DNA from: Microbispora sp. H11081
GTDB lineage: Bacteria; Actinomycetota; Actinomycetes; Streptosporangiales; Streptosporangiaceae
Length of the DNA: 64,000 nt
Direction: 5' to 3'
NCBI RefSeq assembly: GCF_012999535.1
Contig: NZ_JABBWV010000004.1
Coordinates: 372,001-436,000 of the forward strand
Below the pieces are notes generated by a model. That model ran no database searches. It saw only the letters and a list, made by a program, of their open reading frames with translations, and had not been told where the DNA came from. This document shows positions 35,260-45,331 of the stretch, one piece after another. Both the position numbers and the translations under genes were made by a program. Position 1 is the first letter of the stretch. Each line of letters begins with the position of its first letter.

Positions 35260-36186
35260 TCAGACATCTACGAGCGCCTCTATTCCCTGGGGAAGCGTCC
35301 CATCACGTGCCGCTTCGCCGAGGAACGACAACAGCGTGCCGCGGAAGGCCTGCGCGGCCCGGGTGGGCTCCACGTCCTTGCGGTGGGCGAGGGCGACCGT
35401 ACGGCGCAGCCGGGGCAGCAGCGGCGTGCCCGTCAGCCCCGGCCGGTTCTCCAGCACCATCGAGGGTACGACCGCGATGCCGAGCCCCGCCTCGACGAAC
35501 CGCAGCACCGCGTCCATCTCGCCGCCCTCCACGGCGAAGCGCGGCTCGAAGCCCGCCTGCCGGCAGGCCGCCAGCGTAGCCTCCCGCACGTCGTAGCCCC
35601 GCCGGAACATGACCAGGGGCCGTCCGCGCAGGTCCTCGATCCGCAGGTACGACCTGCGCCCTTCGGCCGACCTCGAGGCCACGACGAGGTTCTCGCTCAG
35701 GATGTTCTGGGTGACCAGGGACGGGTCGCTGCTCTGCAGCGGGAGGATGATCAGCGCCAGGTCGAGCTGGCCGCGGGCGAGGTCGCGGACGAGGTCGCGG
35801 GATCCGCCCTCCTCGACCTGAAGCTCCACCCCGGGGTAGTCGTGGTGGAAGCGGGCCAGCACGTCGGCCAGCAGCCCGGCGCACAGCGACGGGGTCGCGC
35901 CGAGGCGCACCCGCCCGCGCCGCAGCCCCGCCAGCTCCGCGACCTCGCGCCGGGCGGTCTCGGCGTCGGCGAGCATGCGCCGGGCGAGCGGGAGCAGCGC
36001 CTCACCCGCGGGGGTGAGCGTGACATTGCCCCGCGCCCGGCTGAACAGCGGCGCGCCCAGCTCGGTTTCGAGGCTCTTGATCTGCTTGCTCAGCGACGGC
36101 TGAGCGACCCGCATCCGCTCGGCGGCCTGGGTGAAGTGCCGCGTCTCTGCCACGGCCGTGAAGTAGGCCAGTTGCTGGAGCTGCAC
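35260..36186 (-). CDS. LysR-family transcriptional regulator, divergent from sdhCAB
   Basis: A 308-aa LTTR. The N-terminal winged HTH (QLQQLAYFTAVAETRHFTQA, then VAQPSLSKQIKSLETEL and GNVTLTPAGEALLP) is intact. The rest is a two-lobe periplasmic-binding-like effector domain with no readable ligand. The GTG start has no Shine-Dalgarno and sits only a few bases from a T-N11-A palindrome, suggesting a leaderless transcript under autorepression. The second matching box upstream of sdhC makes the sdhCAB operon its likely target. Confidence 0.9.
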   Translation of the reverse strand: MQLQQLAYFTAVAETRHFTQAAERMRVAQPSLSKQIKSLETELGAPLFSRARGNVTLTPAGEALLPLARRMLADAETARREVAELAGLRRGRVRLGATPSLCAGLLADVLARFHHDYPGVELQVEEGGSRDLVRDLARGQLDLALIILPLQSSDPSLVTQNILSENLVVASRSAEGRRSYLRIEDLRGRPLVMFRRGYDVREATLAACRQAGFEPRFAVEGGEMDAVLRFVEAGLGIAVVPSMVLENRPGLTGTPLLPRLRRTVALAHRKDVEPTRAAQAFRGTLLSFLGEAARDGTLPQGIEALVDV

Positions 36187-36192
36187 GGCTCA

Positions 36193-36207
36193 ATAGCCTA
36201 GGACTAT
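36193..36207. promoter_or_regulatory. LysR box 1 (T-N11-A) at the lysR promoter
   Basis: ATAGCC-TAG-GACTAT, containing T-N11-A (T36194, A36206). It begins 7 bases from the lysR start codon, so occupancy should affect lysR transcription. Confidence 0.6.
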
Positions 36208-36311
36208 CGCCGGAGCCGGGCCGATGCGGGTCCCGCACCGGGGCGCGCGTGTGAGTTTCGTCGCACAGGATGTGACCTTCGGCCCTTGGAAAGCCGTACA
36301 GGACAGAGCGC

Positions 36312-36326
36312 ATAGCCGTCGGCTAT
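36312..36326. promoter_or_regulatory. LysR box 2 (T-N11-A) upstream of sdhC
   Basis: ATAGCC-GTC-GGCTAT, a perfect 6+3+6 palindrome containing T-N11-A. It is centred near -65 from the transcription start expected from the promoter at 36348-36377, the classic LTTR recognition position. Confidence 0.7.
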
Positions 36327-36347
36327 CGAAACCACGCCCCCCATGAC

Positions 36348-36377
36348 TTGGACGCCTGAAAACCGCGAACCTAGCGT
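36348..36377 (+). promoter_or_regulatory. Putative sdhC promoter (leaderless)
   Basis: TTGGAC (36348-36353), an 18-base spacer and TAGCGT (36372-36377). Transcription would start at about the GTG at 36386, and no Shine-Dalgarno is present. Confidence 0.55.
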
Positions 36378-36385
36378 CTGTCTAT

Positions 36386-37185
36386 GTGACTGCCACTGTT
36401 GACCACTCTGTGGACCCCCCCTCTGTGGACAGGGGCTCGGCGACCGCGCCGGTTCCCGTGAACGACGCACCTCGCAAGCCCGCCGGGGCGGGGCCGCGCA
36501 CGGCCGGCCGCCGCGGTGTGCTCGGCACCTCGGCCGGTAGGAAGGCCGTCATGGCCGTCACCGGTGCCGCCCTCGTGCTCTTCCTGATCGCCCACATGCT
36601 GGGCAACCTCAAGGTCTTCATGGGGGCCGACTCCTTCAACCACTATGCCGAGTGGTTGCGCACCGCGGGGTCGCCCGCGCTGCCGAACCGGACCCTTCTG
36701 ACGATCACCGAGATCGTGCTCGCGCTCTGCGTCGTTCTGCACATGTGGGCGGCCGTGTCGCTCGCCCGCCGGGCGGCCAAGGCGAGGCCCGTCAAGTACG
36801 CGGCCAAGCGGAAGTCGCAGGCCAAGGGCTACGCCACGCAGACCATGCGGTACGGCGGCGTGATCATCGTGCTGTTCGTGGTCTGGCACCTGCTGGACAT
36901 GACGTTCGGCGCGGTCAACCCCAAGGGCGGCGACGCCACGCCGTACGACCGGATGGTGGCCGGCTTCCAGCCCGACCGCTGGTGGGTCACGGCGTTCTAC
37001 CTGGTCGCCATGGTGATGATCGGCCTGCACCTGCGCCACGGTCTGTGGAGCGCGTTCCAGTCGCTCGGCCTGACCCGCCACCCCCGCTCACGCGGCGCGC
37101 TGCAGACGGGCGCCGCCGCGGTCTCCGCGGTGCTGGTGCTCGGGTTCGTCGTCGCGCCCATCTGCATCATGATCGGAGTGGTCAA

Positions 37186-37189
<4 letters not shown>
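36386..37189 (+). CDS. sdhC: Succinate dehydrogenase cytochrome b subunit
   Basis: A 267-aa membrane subunit with five helices. Candidate haem histidines are in [48 protein letters not shown] and [15 protein letters not shown]. This is the single-polypeptide cytochrome b558-type anchor also seen in Bacillus and corynebacteria. Residues 1-45 are an extra soluble N-terminus rich in Pro, Ala and Arg. The stop overlaps the sdhA GTG (GTGA), so the three genes are translationally coupled. Confidence 0.92.
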
Positions 37190-39152
<1,963 letters not shown>

Positions 39153-39156
<4 letters not shown>

Positions 39157-39893
39157 ACCTGACCCTCAAGATCTGGCGGCAGAACGGCTCGTCGGACAAG
39201 GGACGGATGGTGACCTACCGGGTCGAAGACGTCTCGCCGGACATGTCGTTCCTGGAAATGCTCGACGTGCTGAACGAGCGGCTCATCCTGGAGGGCGACG
39301 ACCCGGTCGCCTTCGACCACGACTGCCGCGAGGGCATCTGCGGCATGTGCGGCATGGTCATCAACGGCGTCGCGCACGGCGAGCAGAAGCTCACCACGAC
39401 CTGCCAGCTGCACATGCGGCACTTCAAGGACGGCGACGTCGTCACCATCGAGCCGTGGCGGTCCGCGGCGTTCCCGGTGGTCAAGGACCTCGTCGTGAAC
39501 AGGTCGGCGTTCGACCGGATCATCCAGGCGGGCGGCTTCATCTCCGTCCCCGCGGGGTCCGCCCCCGAGGCGCACTCCGTACCGGTGCCGAAGGCCGACG
39601 CCGACGCCGCCTTTGACGCCGCGACCTGCATCGGCTGCGGCGCGTGCGTCGCGGCCTGCCCCAACGGCTCGGCCTCGCTGTTCACCGCGGCGAAGATCAC
39701 CCACCTGGGCCTGCTGCCGCAGGGCCAGCCGGAGCGCGAGTCCCGCGCCCGCGCGATGGTCGAGCAGATGGACGCGGAGGGCTTCGGCGGCTGCACCAAC
39801 ACGGGCGAGTGCACGGCGGTGTGCCCCAAGGGCATCCCGTTCGACACGATCGCCCAGATGAACGCCGACTATCTCAAGGCCGCGTCCAAATAA
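39153..39893 (+). CDS. sdhB: Succinate dehydrogenase iron-sulfur subunit (cytochrome b type)
   Basis: A 246-aa subunit with the [2Fe-2S] site in [19 protein letters not shown] plus a later Cys. The [4Fe-4S]/[3Fe-4S] cysteines lie in [16 protein letters not shown] and [20 protein letters not shown] overlaps the sdhA stop. It completes the sdhCAB operon, which ends at a hairpin 30 bases downstream. Confidence 0.94.
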
Positions 39894-39922
39894 TGTCGGC
39901 GTAACGTCCGCGTCCCGGGAGC

Positions 39923-39953
39923 GCATGAGCCGCGCGGCTCGCACGGCTCATGC
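39923..39953 (+). terminator. Terminator hairpin after sdhCAB
   Basis: A perfect 10-bp inverted repeat, gcatgagccg and cggctcatgc, with an 11-base GC-rich loop, 30 bases after the sdhB stop. Confidence 0.65.
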
Positions 39954-40047
39954 CTTCTCGGCGACATAATCCCCCCTCCTCCCGGGTAACGTGTGCTCTG
40001 TGTTGGCGTAACACGCCTGCCCTGATCCCGCAGGCGAGGGAGTGAGC

Positions 40048-40491
40048 ATGCCTGTGTCCGGTTCTCGTTCCACTCTGAAGGTCGCGTCCGCGGTCCACGG
40101 CGCCGCCGTCGTCGTGCGCGTGGAAGGGGACCTCGACGCCGGCACCGTGCACCTGCTCCACGACGAGTTGCAGCGGGTCTGGGAGTCGCCGGAGGCATCC
40201 GTCCTGGTGATCGACGTCGCCGGGATCATGTTCTGCGACTCGCGCGGCCTGAGCGAGCTCATCTCCGCGTTGCAGCGGGGCCAGGCCATGAACGTCCGGC
40301 TGATCCTCAGCGGCGTGCAGGGCGTGCTGCACCGGGTGCTCACGATCACCGGGCTGCGCAACGTCTTCGAGCGGCACGACACGGTCGCCGAAGCGCTCAG
40401 CCAGGCCGCGGACGCCGGTCCGCGCCGCCCCAAGCCCGGCGACTCCGACGCCGGCTCGGGCGGTCTGTACGAGACCGCCGGCGATCGCTGA
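40048..40491 (+). CDS. STAS-domain anti-sigma factor antagonist 1
   Basis: A 147-aa protein with the SpoIIAA/RsbV fold (VVVRVEGDLDAGTVHLLHDE, then VLVIDVAGIMFCDSRGLSEL). The Ser of CDSRGL is the expected phosphorylation site that controls binding to an anti-sigma kinase. A 35-residue polar C-terminal tail is extra. I preferred ATG 40048 because GGGAG lies five bases upstream; GTG 40042 is possible. No anti-sigma kinase or sigma gene is adjacent. Confidence 0.85.
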   Translation: MPVSGSRSTLKVASAVHGAAVVVRVEGDLDAGTVHLLHDELQRVWESPEASVLVIDVAGIMFCDSRGLSELISALQRGQAMNVRLILSGVQGVLHRVLTITGLRNVFERHDTVAEALSQAADAGPRRPKPGDSDAGSGGLYETAGDR

Positions 40492-40598
40492 GCCGCCCGG
40501 GATCGCGTCACCGGTCCTCGAAGCCGGATTGCCTTGCCTCTCCTCTCCTGCCGGGGTAATTAGAGGTGTAACTTCTCTGTAGATCTTCCGTAGGGGGA

Positions 40599-40613
40599 TC
40601 CTCGGACCGAGGA
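40599..40613 (+). promoter_or_regulatory. Small hairpin just upstream of the second STAS gene
   Basis: TCCTCG-GAC-CGAGGA, a 6-bp stem with a 3-base loop, ends 6 bases before the ATG at 40620 and sits beside the weak GGGA ribosome-binding sequence. It could modulate initiation; this is inference. Confidence 0.3.
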
Positions 40614-40619
40614 CAGGGA

Positions 40620-40970
40620 ATGACGACGAGACTTGGCGTCACGGTGAGCCATGAGGCGACACATGCTCTCGTCACCCTGACCGGCGAGCTTGACGTGATC
40701 TCCGGCGAGCGGCTGCGCGCCGTCTTGGGCAAGCTGGCGGACGAGGGCGTCACCCGGCTGGTGCTGGACGCCTCCGAGCTGACCTTCTGCGACTCCATGG
40801 GCCTGCGGCTGCTGCTGGAGTCGCACGACCGCGCGGTCGAGGCGGGCGGGTTCATGAAGCTCGCCGGCGTCCGGGGCGTCTTCCGGAGGATTCTCACGGT
40901 GACCGGGCTGCACGCCGCGTTCCCCATCTACGAGACGCTCCCCGACGCCCTGGCGGCGCTGGACGACTGA
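40620..40970 (+). CDS. STAS-domain anti-sigma factor antagonist 2
   Basis: A 116-aa RsbV/SpoIIAA-like protein (VTLTGELDVISGERLRAVLG, then LVLDASELTFCDSMGLRLLL). The phospho-acceptor Ser is in CDSMGL. It is a paralogue of the protein at 40048, 128 bases downstream in the same direction, without the long tail. It could be a substrate of the REC-PP2C phosphatase at 34017; the partner kinase is not in the window. Confidence 0.88.
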   Translation: MTTRLGVTVSHEATHALVTLTGELDVISGERLRAVLGKLADEGVTRLVLDASELTFCDSMGLRLLLESHDRAVEAGGFMKLAGVRGVFRRILTVTGLHAAFPIYETLPDALAALDD

Positions 40971-40981
40971 CCCCGGCCGGG

Positions 40982-41539
40982 TCAGAGGGCGTTCCTGACC
41001 TCCGCCCGGAGCGCGGGCAGGTCGACCCCGGCGCCGACGAGGATGCGCGCGCCCAGGCTTTCGCCCTCCCGGATGAGGCCGAGGAGGATGTGGCCGTCGC
41101 GGATGTCCCTGCTCTTCAGCGCGAGGGCCTCGCGCAGTGCGAGTTCGAGCGTCTTCTTGGCATCGGGGCTGAACGGGGCGCGGCGTCCGCTGAGGAGGGC
41201 CCCCCGGCGGTTGCGGTGTGGCCCACGGTCGAGCGCCCCGACCCCGAAGACCTCCTCGATCTTCTCCCGCACGGCCGACAGGTCGATGCCGATCGTCTCC
41301 AGGGCCTCGGCGTCGATGTCCCCGCCCGTGGCGTCGCCGAGGATCTGGACGATCTTCGCCAGCACCCGCTCGTGATCGACGTCCCGCGCCATGAGGAGCC
41401 GGGCGGACAGCGTCTCCGGGCGGCTCAGCAGGCCGAGCAGCAGATGCTCGGTGCCCACCTGCCGGTGCCGCAGCCGCCTGGCCTGCTCCTCGGCGTGCGT
41501 GACGATCTGCCGCGCGTCTTCGGTGAACCGTTCGAACAT
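40982..41539 (-). CDS. Clp N-terminal-domain protein (stand-alone)
   Basis: A 185-aa protein made of two ClpA/ClpC-type N repeats (MFERFTEDARQIVTHAEEQA, VGTEHLLLGLLSRPETLSAR; then FSPDAKKTLELALREALALK, DGHILLGLIREGESLGARIL). A short Arg-rich linker separates them. There are no AAA+ ATPase modules, so it is probably an adaptor or decoy rather than a chaperone. It starts immediately after the stop of the small HTH gene (TAGATG), so both are one transcription unit. Confidence 0.88.
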   Translation of the reverse strand: MFERFTEDARQIVTHAEEQARRLRHRQVGTEHLLLGLLSRPETLSARLLMARDVDHERVLAKIVQILGDATGGDIDAEALETIGIDLSAVREKIEEVFGVGALDRGPHRNRRGALLSGRRAPFSPDAKKTLELALREALALKSRDIRDGHILLGLIREGESLGARILVGAGVDLPALRAEVRNAL

Positions 41540-41773
41540 CTACTTCTCCCGTCTCAGCAGTCCTCGGCCGCTCGCGTACTTCTTGTGCACCGCCTGCCGG
41601 GACACCCCGAGCAGGAGCGCGATCTCCTGCCACGACCACCCGGCGGTGCGGGCGTTCTCCACCTGCAGCGCTTCGAGCCGTTCCACCAGGAGCCGCAGGG
41701 CGCGTACGGCCCGCAGGCCGACGGCTGGATCGCGGCTGCCGGCGTCGCTCGCCAGCTGTGCCGTATCACTCAT
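41540..41773 (-). CDS. Small HTH regulator of the Clp-N unit
   Basis: A 77-aa protein. The C-terminal half is a clear HTH (AGWSWQEIALLLGVSRQAVH, then KKYASGRGLLRREK); the N-terminal half is a helix that may dimerise it (LRAVRALRLLVERLEALQVE). The ATG lies 4 bases from a 16-bp palindrome, with a second copy 28 bases further on. This strongly suggests autoregulation and control of the divergent ABC exporter. Confidence 0.85.
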   Translation of the reverse strand: MSDTAQLASDAGSRDPAVGLRAVRALRLLVERLEALQVENARTAGWSWQEIALLLGVSRQAVHKKYASGRGLLRREK

Positions 41774-41776
41774 GCT

Positions 41777-41792
41777 GTCAACATAGGTTGAC
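41777..41792. promoter_or_regulatory. Palindromic operator 1 (GTCAAC-N4-GTTGAC)
   Basis: GTCAACATAGGTTGAC, with 6-bp perfect arms, immediately upstream of the small HTH regulator start codon. Confidence 0.75.
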
Positions 41793-41804
41793 GCCGGGGG
41801 CGAT

Positions 41805-41820
41805 GTCAACCTTGGTTGAC
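41805..41820. promoter_or_regulatory. Palindromic operator 2 (GTCAACC-TT-GGTTGAC)
   Basis: GTCAACCTTGGTTGAC, with 7-bp perfect arms, 28 bases from operator 1 and 53 bases before the ABC exporter ATG. Confidence 0.75.
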
Positions 41821-41872
41821 GCGGGAAAACCATTTGCCGGGCGACCTGCGTGATTGCGAGCCTGGAACGACC

Positions 41873-43567
41873 ATGCGCTCTCTTCCTGTCGCCGATCCCG
41901 GCACGCCCGACGCCCGCGGGCCGCTCCGCTACCTGTGGTGGGTGGCGCGCGGCCAGGCCGCCCCGATGGTGGCCGGAGTCGGCCTGGCGGTGCTGTGGTG
42001 GCTGGGACAGGCGCTCGTGCCGGCGGCCCTGGGCCGGGCGATCGACGCGATGACCCAGCGCGACACGGGCACGCTGGTGGAGTGGTCGGCGGTGGTGCTC
42101 GGCCTCGGCGTGGTGCAGGCGGTCGCGGGCGTCCTGCGCCACCGCTACGCCGTCTTCGTCTGGCTGTCGGCGGCGTACCGCACCGTACAGGTGACCGTGA
42201 GGCAGGCGGCCAGGCTCGGGGCGACCCTGCCGAAGCGACTGTCGACCGGCGAGGTCGTCAGCGTGGGCAACTCCGACATCGCCCACATCGGCAGCGCCAT
42301 GGACGTCCTCCTGAGAGGTGTGGGCGCGGGGGTCGCCGTCATCGCGGTCACCGTGATCCTCGTCGCCACCTCGGCTCCGCTCGGCATGGTCGTGCTGGTC
42401 GGGGTGCCGCTGATGGCGGCCGCCGTGGGCCCCCTGCTCAAGCCGCTGCACCGGCGCCAGCACGAGCAGCGCGACCTGCAGGGCGACCTGGCCACCCGCG
42501 CGGGCGACATCGTGGCCGGCCTGCGGGTGCTGCGCGGCGTCGGCGGCGAGCAGGTCTTCGCCGACCGTTACCGCGAGGAGTCGCAGCGCGTACGGCACGC
42601 GGGCGTGCGGGTCGCCTCGATGGAGTCCCTGCTGGAGGGCGCCCAGACCCTGCTGCCCGGCGTGCTGATCGCCGGCGTGACCTGGCTCGGCGCGCACTTC
42701 GCCCTGGAGGGCCGCATCACCGCGGGTCAGCTCGTCGCGTTCTACGGCTACGCGGTCTTCCTGATCGCACCCCTGCGCACGCTGACCGAGACCGCCGACA
42801 AGCTCACCAAGGGGCACGTGGCGGCGCGCCGCGTCTGCCGCATCCTGTCGCTGGAGCCCGAGATCACCGGCGGTGACGGCCGTTTCAGCGTGGGGGATGG
42901 CATGCTCCGCGACGCCGAGTCGGGCGCCGAGGTCCGGCCCGGCCGGTTCACCGCGCTCGCGGCGGCCACGCCGGAGGACGCCGTCGCCGTCGCCGACCGC
43001 CTCGGCGGGTTCGCCCCCGGCCGCGTCACGCTCGGCGGCCGGCCGCTGGCCGAACTGCCGCTCGCCGAGATCAGGCGGCACATCCTGGTCGCGGACAACG
43101 GCGCGCGGCTGTTCACGGGACGGCTGCGCGACGAGCTGGACGTGCGGGGCACGGCCGGCGACGAGGAGATCCGCCAGGCGCTGTACGCCGCGTGCGCCGA
43201 GGACATCGTGGCGGCGCTGCCCGAGGGCCTGGACGCGCACGTCGCCGAGGCGGGCAGCGAGTTCTCCGGCGGCCAGCGGCAACGGCTCCGGCTGGTCCGC
43301 GCGCTGCTCGCCGACCCGGAGATCCTCATCCTGGTCGAGCCCACCAGCGCCGTCGACGCGCACACGGAGGCACGCGTCGCCGAACGGCTCGGCAAGGCGC
43401 GGGCGGGCCGCGCGACCCTGGTCTGCACGACCAGCCCGCTCGTGCTCGACCAGGCCGACCACGTGCTGTACGTCGAGGGCGGCGTGGTGCGGGCGGAGGG
43501 CGCCCACGCGGCGCTGCTGGAGGCGGAGCCCGGTTATCGCTCCACCGTGACCCGAGGGGAGGACTGA
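41873..43567 (+). CDS. ABC exporter subunit with degenerate ATP site
   Basis: A 564-aa half-transporter with six membrane helices in about residues 25-300 and a C-terminal nucleotide-binding domain. The Walker A position (about 360-370) reads ALAAATPEDAV, with no GxxGxGKS lysine. Walker B reads ILILVEPTSAVD (Asp replaced by Val) and the H-loop His is absent (LVCTTSPLV). The ABC signature SGGQRQRLRLVR near residue 464 is intact. It is the first gene of a pair, 3 bases from the next start. It exports an unknown substrate together with the downstream subunit. The ATG start is chosen over the upstream TTG inside operator 2. Confidence 0.9.
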   Translation: MRSLPVADPGTPDARGPLRYLWWVARGQAAPMVAGVGLAVLWWLGQALVPAALGRAIDAMTQRDTGTLVEWSAVVLGLGVVQAVAGVLRHRYAVFVWLSAAYRTVQVTVRQAARLGATLPKRLSTGEVVSVGNSDIAHIGSAMDVLLRGVGAGVAVIAVTVILVATSAPLGMVVLVGVPLMAAAVGPLLKPLHRRQHEQRDLQGDLATRAGDIVAGLRVLRGVGGEQVFADRYREESQRVRHAGVRVASMESLLEGAQTLLPGVLIAGVTWLGAHFALEGRITAGQLVAFYGYAVFLIAPLRTLTETADKLTKGHVAARRVCRILSLEPEITGGDGRFSVGDGMLRDAESGAEVRPGRFTALAAATPEDAVAVADRLGGFAPGRVTLGGRPLAELPLAEIRRHILVADNGARLFTGRLRDELDVRGTAGDEEIRQALYAACAEDIVAALPEGLDAHVAEAGSEFSGGQRQRLRLVRALLADPEILILVEPTSAVDAHTEARVAERLGKARAGRATLVCTTSPLVLDQADHVLYVEGGVVRAEGAHAALLEAEPGYRSTVTRGED

Positions 43568-43569
43568 GC

Positions 43570-45318
43570 ATGGCCCGCGAGATCCTGCCGGTCGCCGACC
43601 AGGCGCAGGTGCGCGCCTACGCGCGGCGGCTGACGTTGAAGTATCCGCGCGAGCTCGGCCTGGCTCTCGCCCTGCACGCGCTCGCGGCGGTCGCCGGCCT
43701 GTTCGCCCCCCGCATGCTCGGCGAGCTGGTGGAGGGCCTCGCCCAGGGCAGGGCCGATCTGCGCGTGGACACCGTCGCGCTGGCCATCGCCGGTTTCGTG
43801 GTCGCGCAGGGAGTGCTGATCAGGTTCGCCGTCTACGCGTCGTCGCGCCTGGGCGAGAAGGTGCTGGCCGAGCTGCGCGAGGAGTTCGTCGGCCGGGTGC
43901 TCGCGATGCCGCTCTCGACGGTCGAGCGGGCCGGCTCCGGCGACCTCCTCACCCGCACCTCCAGGGACGTGGACGCGTTGTCGCGCAGCGTGCGCCACGC
44001 CGTGCCCGAGACGCTGATCGCGGTCGTGACCGGCGCCTTCGTCGTGGGCGCCGTGGTCCTCGTCGGCCCGGTCATGGCCGTGCCCTCGCTCGTCGCCGTG
44101 CCGCTGCTGTGGGGGGCCACCCGCTGGTACCTCAAGCGGGCCAGGGACGGCTATCTGCGGGAGAACGCGGCGTACGCCGACATGACCGAAGGGCTGGCGG
44201 AGACCGTCGACGGCGCGCGCACCGTCGAGGCGCTGGGGCTGGAGGGCCGCCGCCTGGCCCGTACGGACCGGGACATCGCCCGGTCGTACGCCGCCGAGCG
44301 GTACACCCTGGGCCTGCGGATGGTGTGGTTCCCCGCGGTCGAGTTCGGCTACGTGATCCCGGTCGCGGCCACCCTGTGCCTCGGCGGGCTGTTCTCCATC
44401 GAGGGCTGGGTGACGGTGGCCCAGGTGACCACGGCCACGCTCTACGTCCAGCAGCTCATCGACCCGCTCGACCGGCTGCTTTCGTGGGTGGACGAGCTCC
44501 AGGTCGGCGGGGCCTCGATGGCCCGCCTGCTGGGCGTGGCCAACGTGCCCGACGACCGCCACGCGGGCGACGCCCGGCCGGTGGGGGAGGAGCTGAAGGT
44601 CAGCGGCGTGCGGTACGCCTACCGCCCGGGCCACGACGTGCTGCACGGCATCGACCTCGACGTACGCCCGGGAGAACGGCTGGCCATGGTCGGGCCCTCA
44701 GGGGCGGGCAAGTCCACGCTGGGCCGCCTCATCGCCGGGGTGCACGCGCCGGGGAGCGGGTCTGTCACGGTCGGCGGGGTGCCGCTGGTCGAGCTGCCGC
44801 TCGACGAGCTGCGCGGGCGCGTCGCCCTGGTCACCCAGGAGCACCACGTCTTCCGTGGGACGCTGCGCGACAACCTCCTCATCGCGCGGCCGGACGCCTC
44901 CGACGCGGAGGTGCGACGGGCGCTGGAGGCCGTGGACGCCTGGGACTGGGTGGCCGCCCTCGACGGCGCGCTGGACACCGTCGTCGGCTCCGGCGGCGCG
45001 GCGATCTCCCCGGCGCAGGCGCAGCAGCTCGCGCTCGCCCGGCTGGTGCTGGCCGACCCGCACACGCTCGTGCTGGACGAGGCGACCTCGCTGATCGACC
45101 CGCGGGCCGCCCGCGACCTGGAGCGGTCGCTCGCCGCCGTGCTGGAGGGCCGTACGGTGATCGCCATCGCGCACCGGCTGCACACGGCGCACGACGCCGA
45201 CCGGGTGGCCGTGGTGGAGGACGGCAGGATCAGCGAGCTGGGCTCCCATGACGAGCTGGTGGCGGCGGGCGGCGCCTATGCCGCGCTGTGGGACAGCTGG
45301 CACGGCGCCGCCCGCTGA
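43570..45318 (+). CDS. ABC exporter subunit with intact Walker motifs and degenerate signature
   Basis: A 582-aa half-transporter. Membrane domain residues are about 30-310, including the [26 protein letters not shown] coupling segment. The nucleotide-binding domain has intact Walker A ([14 protein letters not shown], about 375), Q-loop TQEHHVFRG, Walker B ([12 protein letters not shown], about 500) and H-loop [12 protein letters not shown]. The signature is degenerate: [13 protein letters not shown] instead of LSGGQ. It complements the partner upstream so that one composite ATP site stays functional. Confidence 0.92.
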   Translation: MAREILPVADQAQVRAYARRLTLKYPRELGLALALHALAAVAGLFAPRMLGELVEGLAQGRADLRVDTVALAIAGFVVAQGVLIRFAVYASSRLGEKVLAELREEFVGRVLAMPLSTVERAGSGDLLTRTSRDVDALSRSVRHAVPETLIAVVTGAFVVGAVVLVGPVMAVPSLVAVPLLWGATRWYLKRARDGYLRENAAYADMTEGLAETVDGARTVEALGLEGRRLARTDRDIARSYAAERYTLGLRMVWFPAVEFGYVIPVAATLCLGGLFSIEGWVTVAQVTTATLYVQQLIDPLDRLLSWVDELQVGGASMARLLGVANVPDDRHAGDARPVGEELKVSGVRYAYRPGHDVLHGIDLDVRPGERLAMVGPSGAGKSTLGRLIAGVHAPGSGSVTVGGVPLVELPLDELRGRVALVTQEHHVFRGTLRDNLLIARPDASDAEVRRALEAVDAWDWVAALDGALDTVVGSGGAAISPAQAQQLALARLVLADPHTLVLDEATSLIDPRAARDLERSLAAVLEGRTVIAIAHRLHTAHDADRVAVVEDGRISELGSHDELVAAGGAYAALWDSWHGAAR

Positions 45319-45331
45319 CTCAGCCCGGGTC

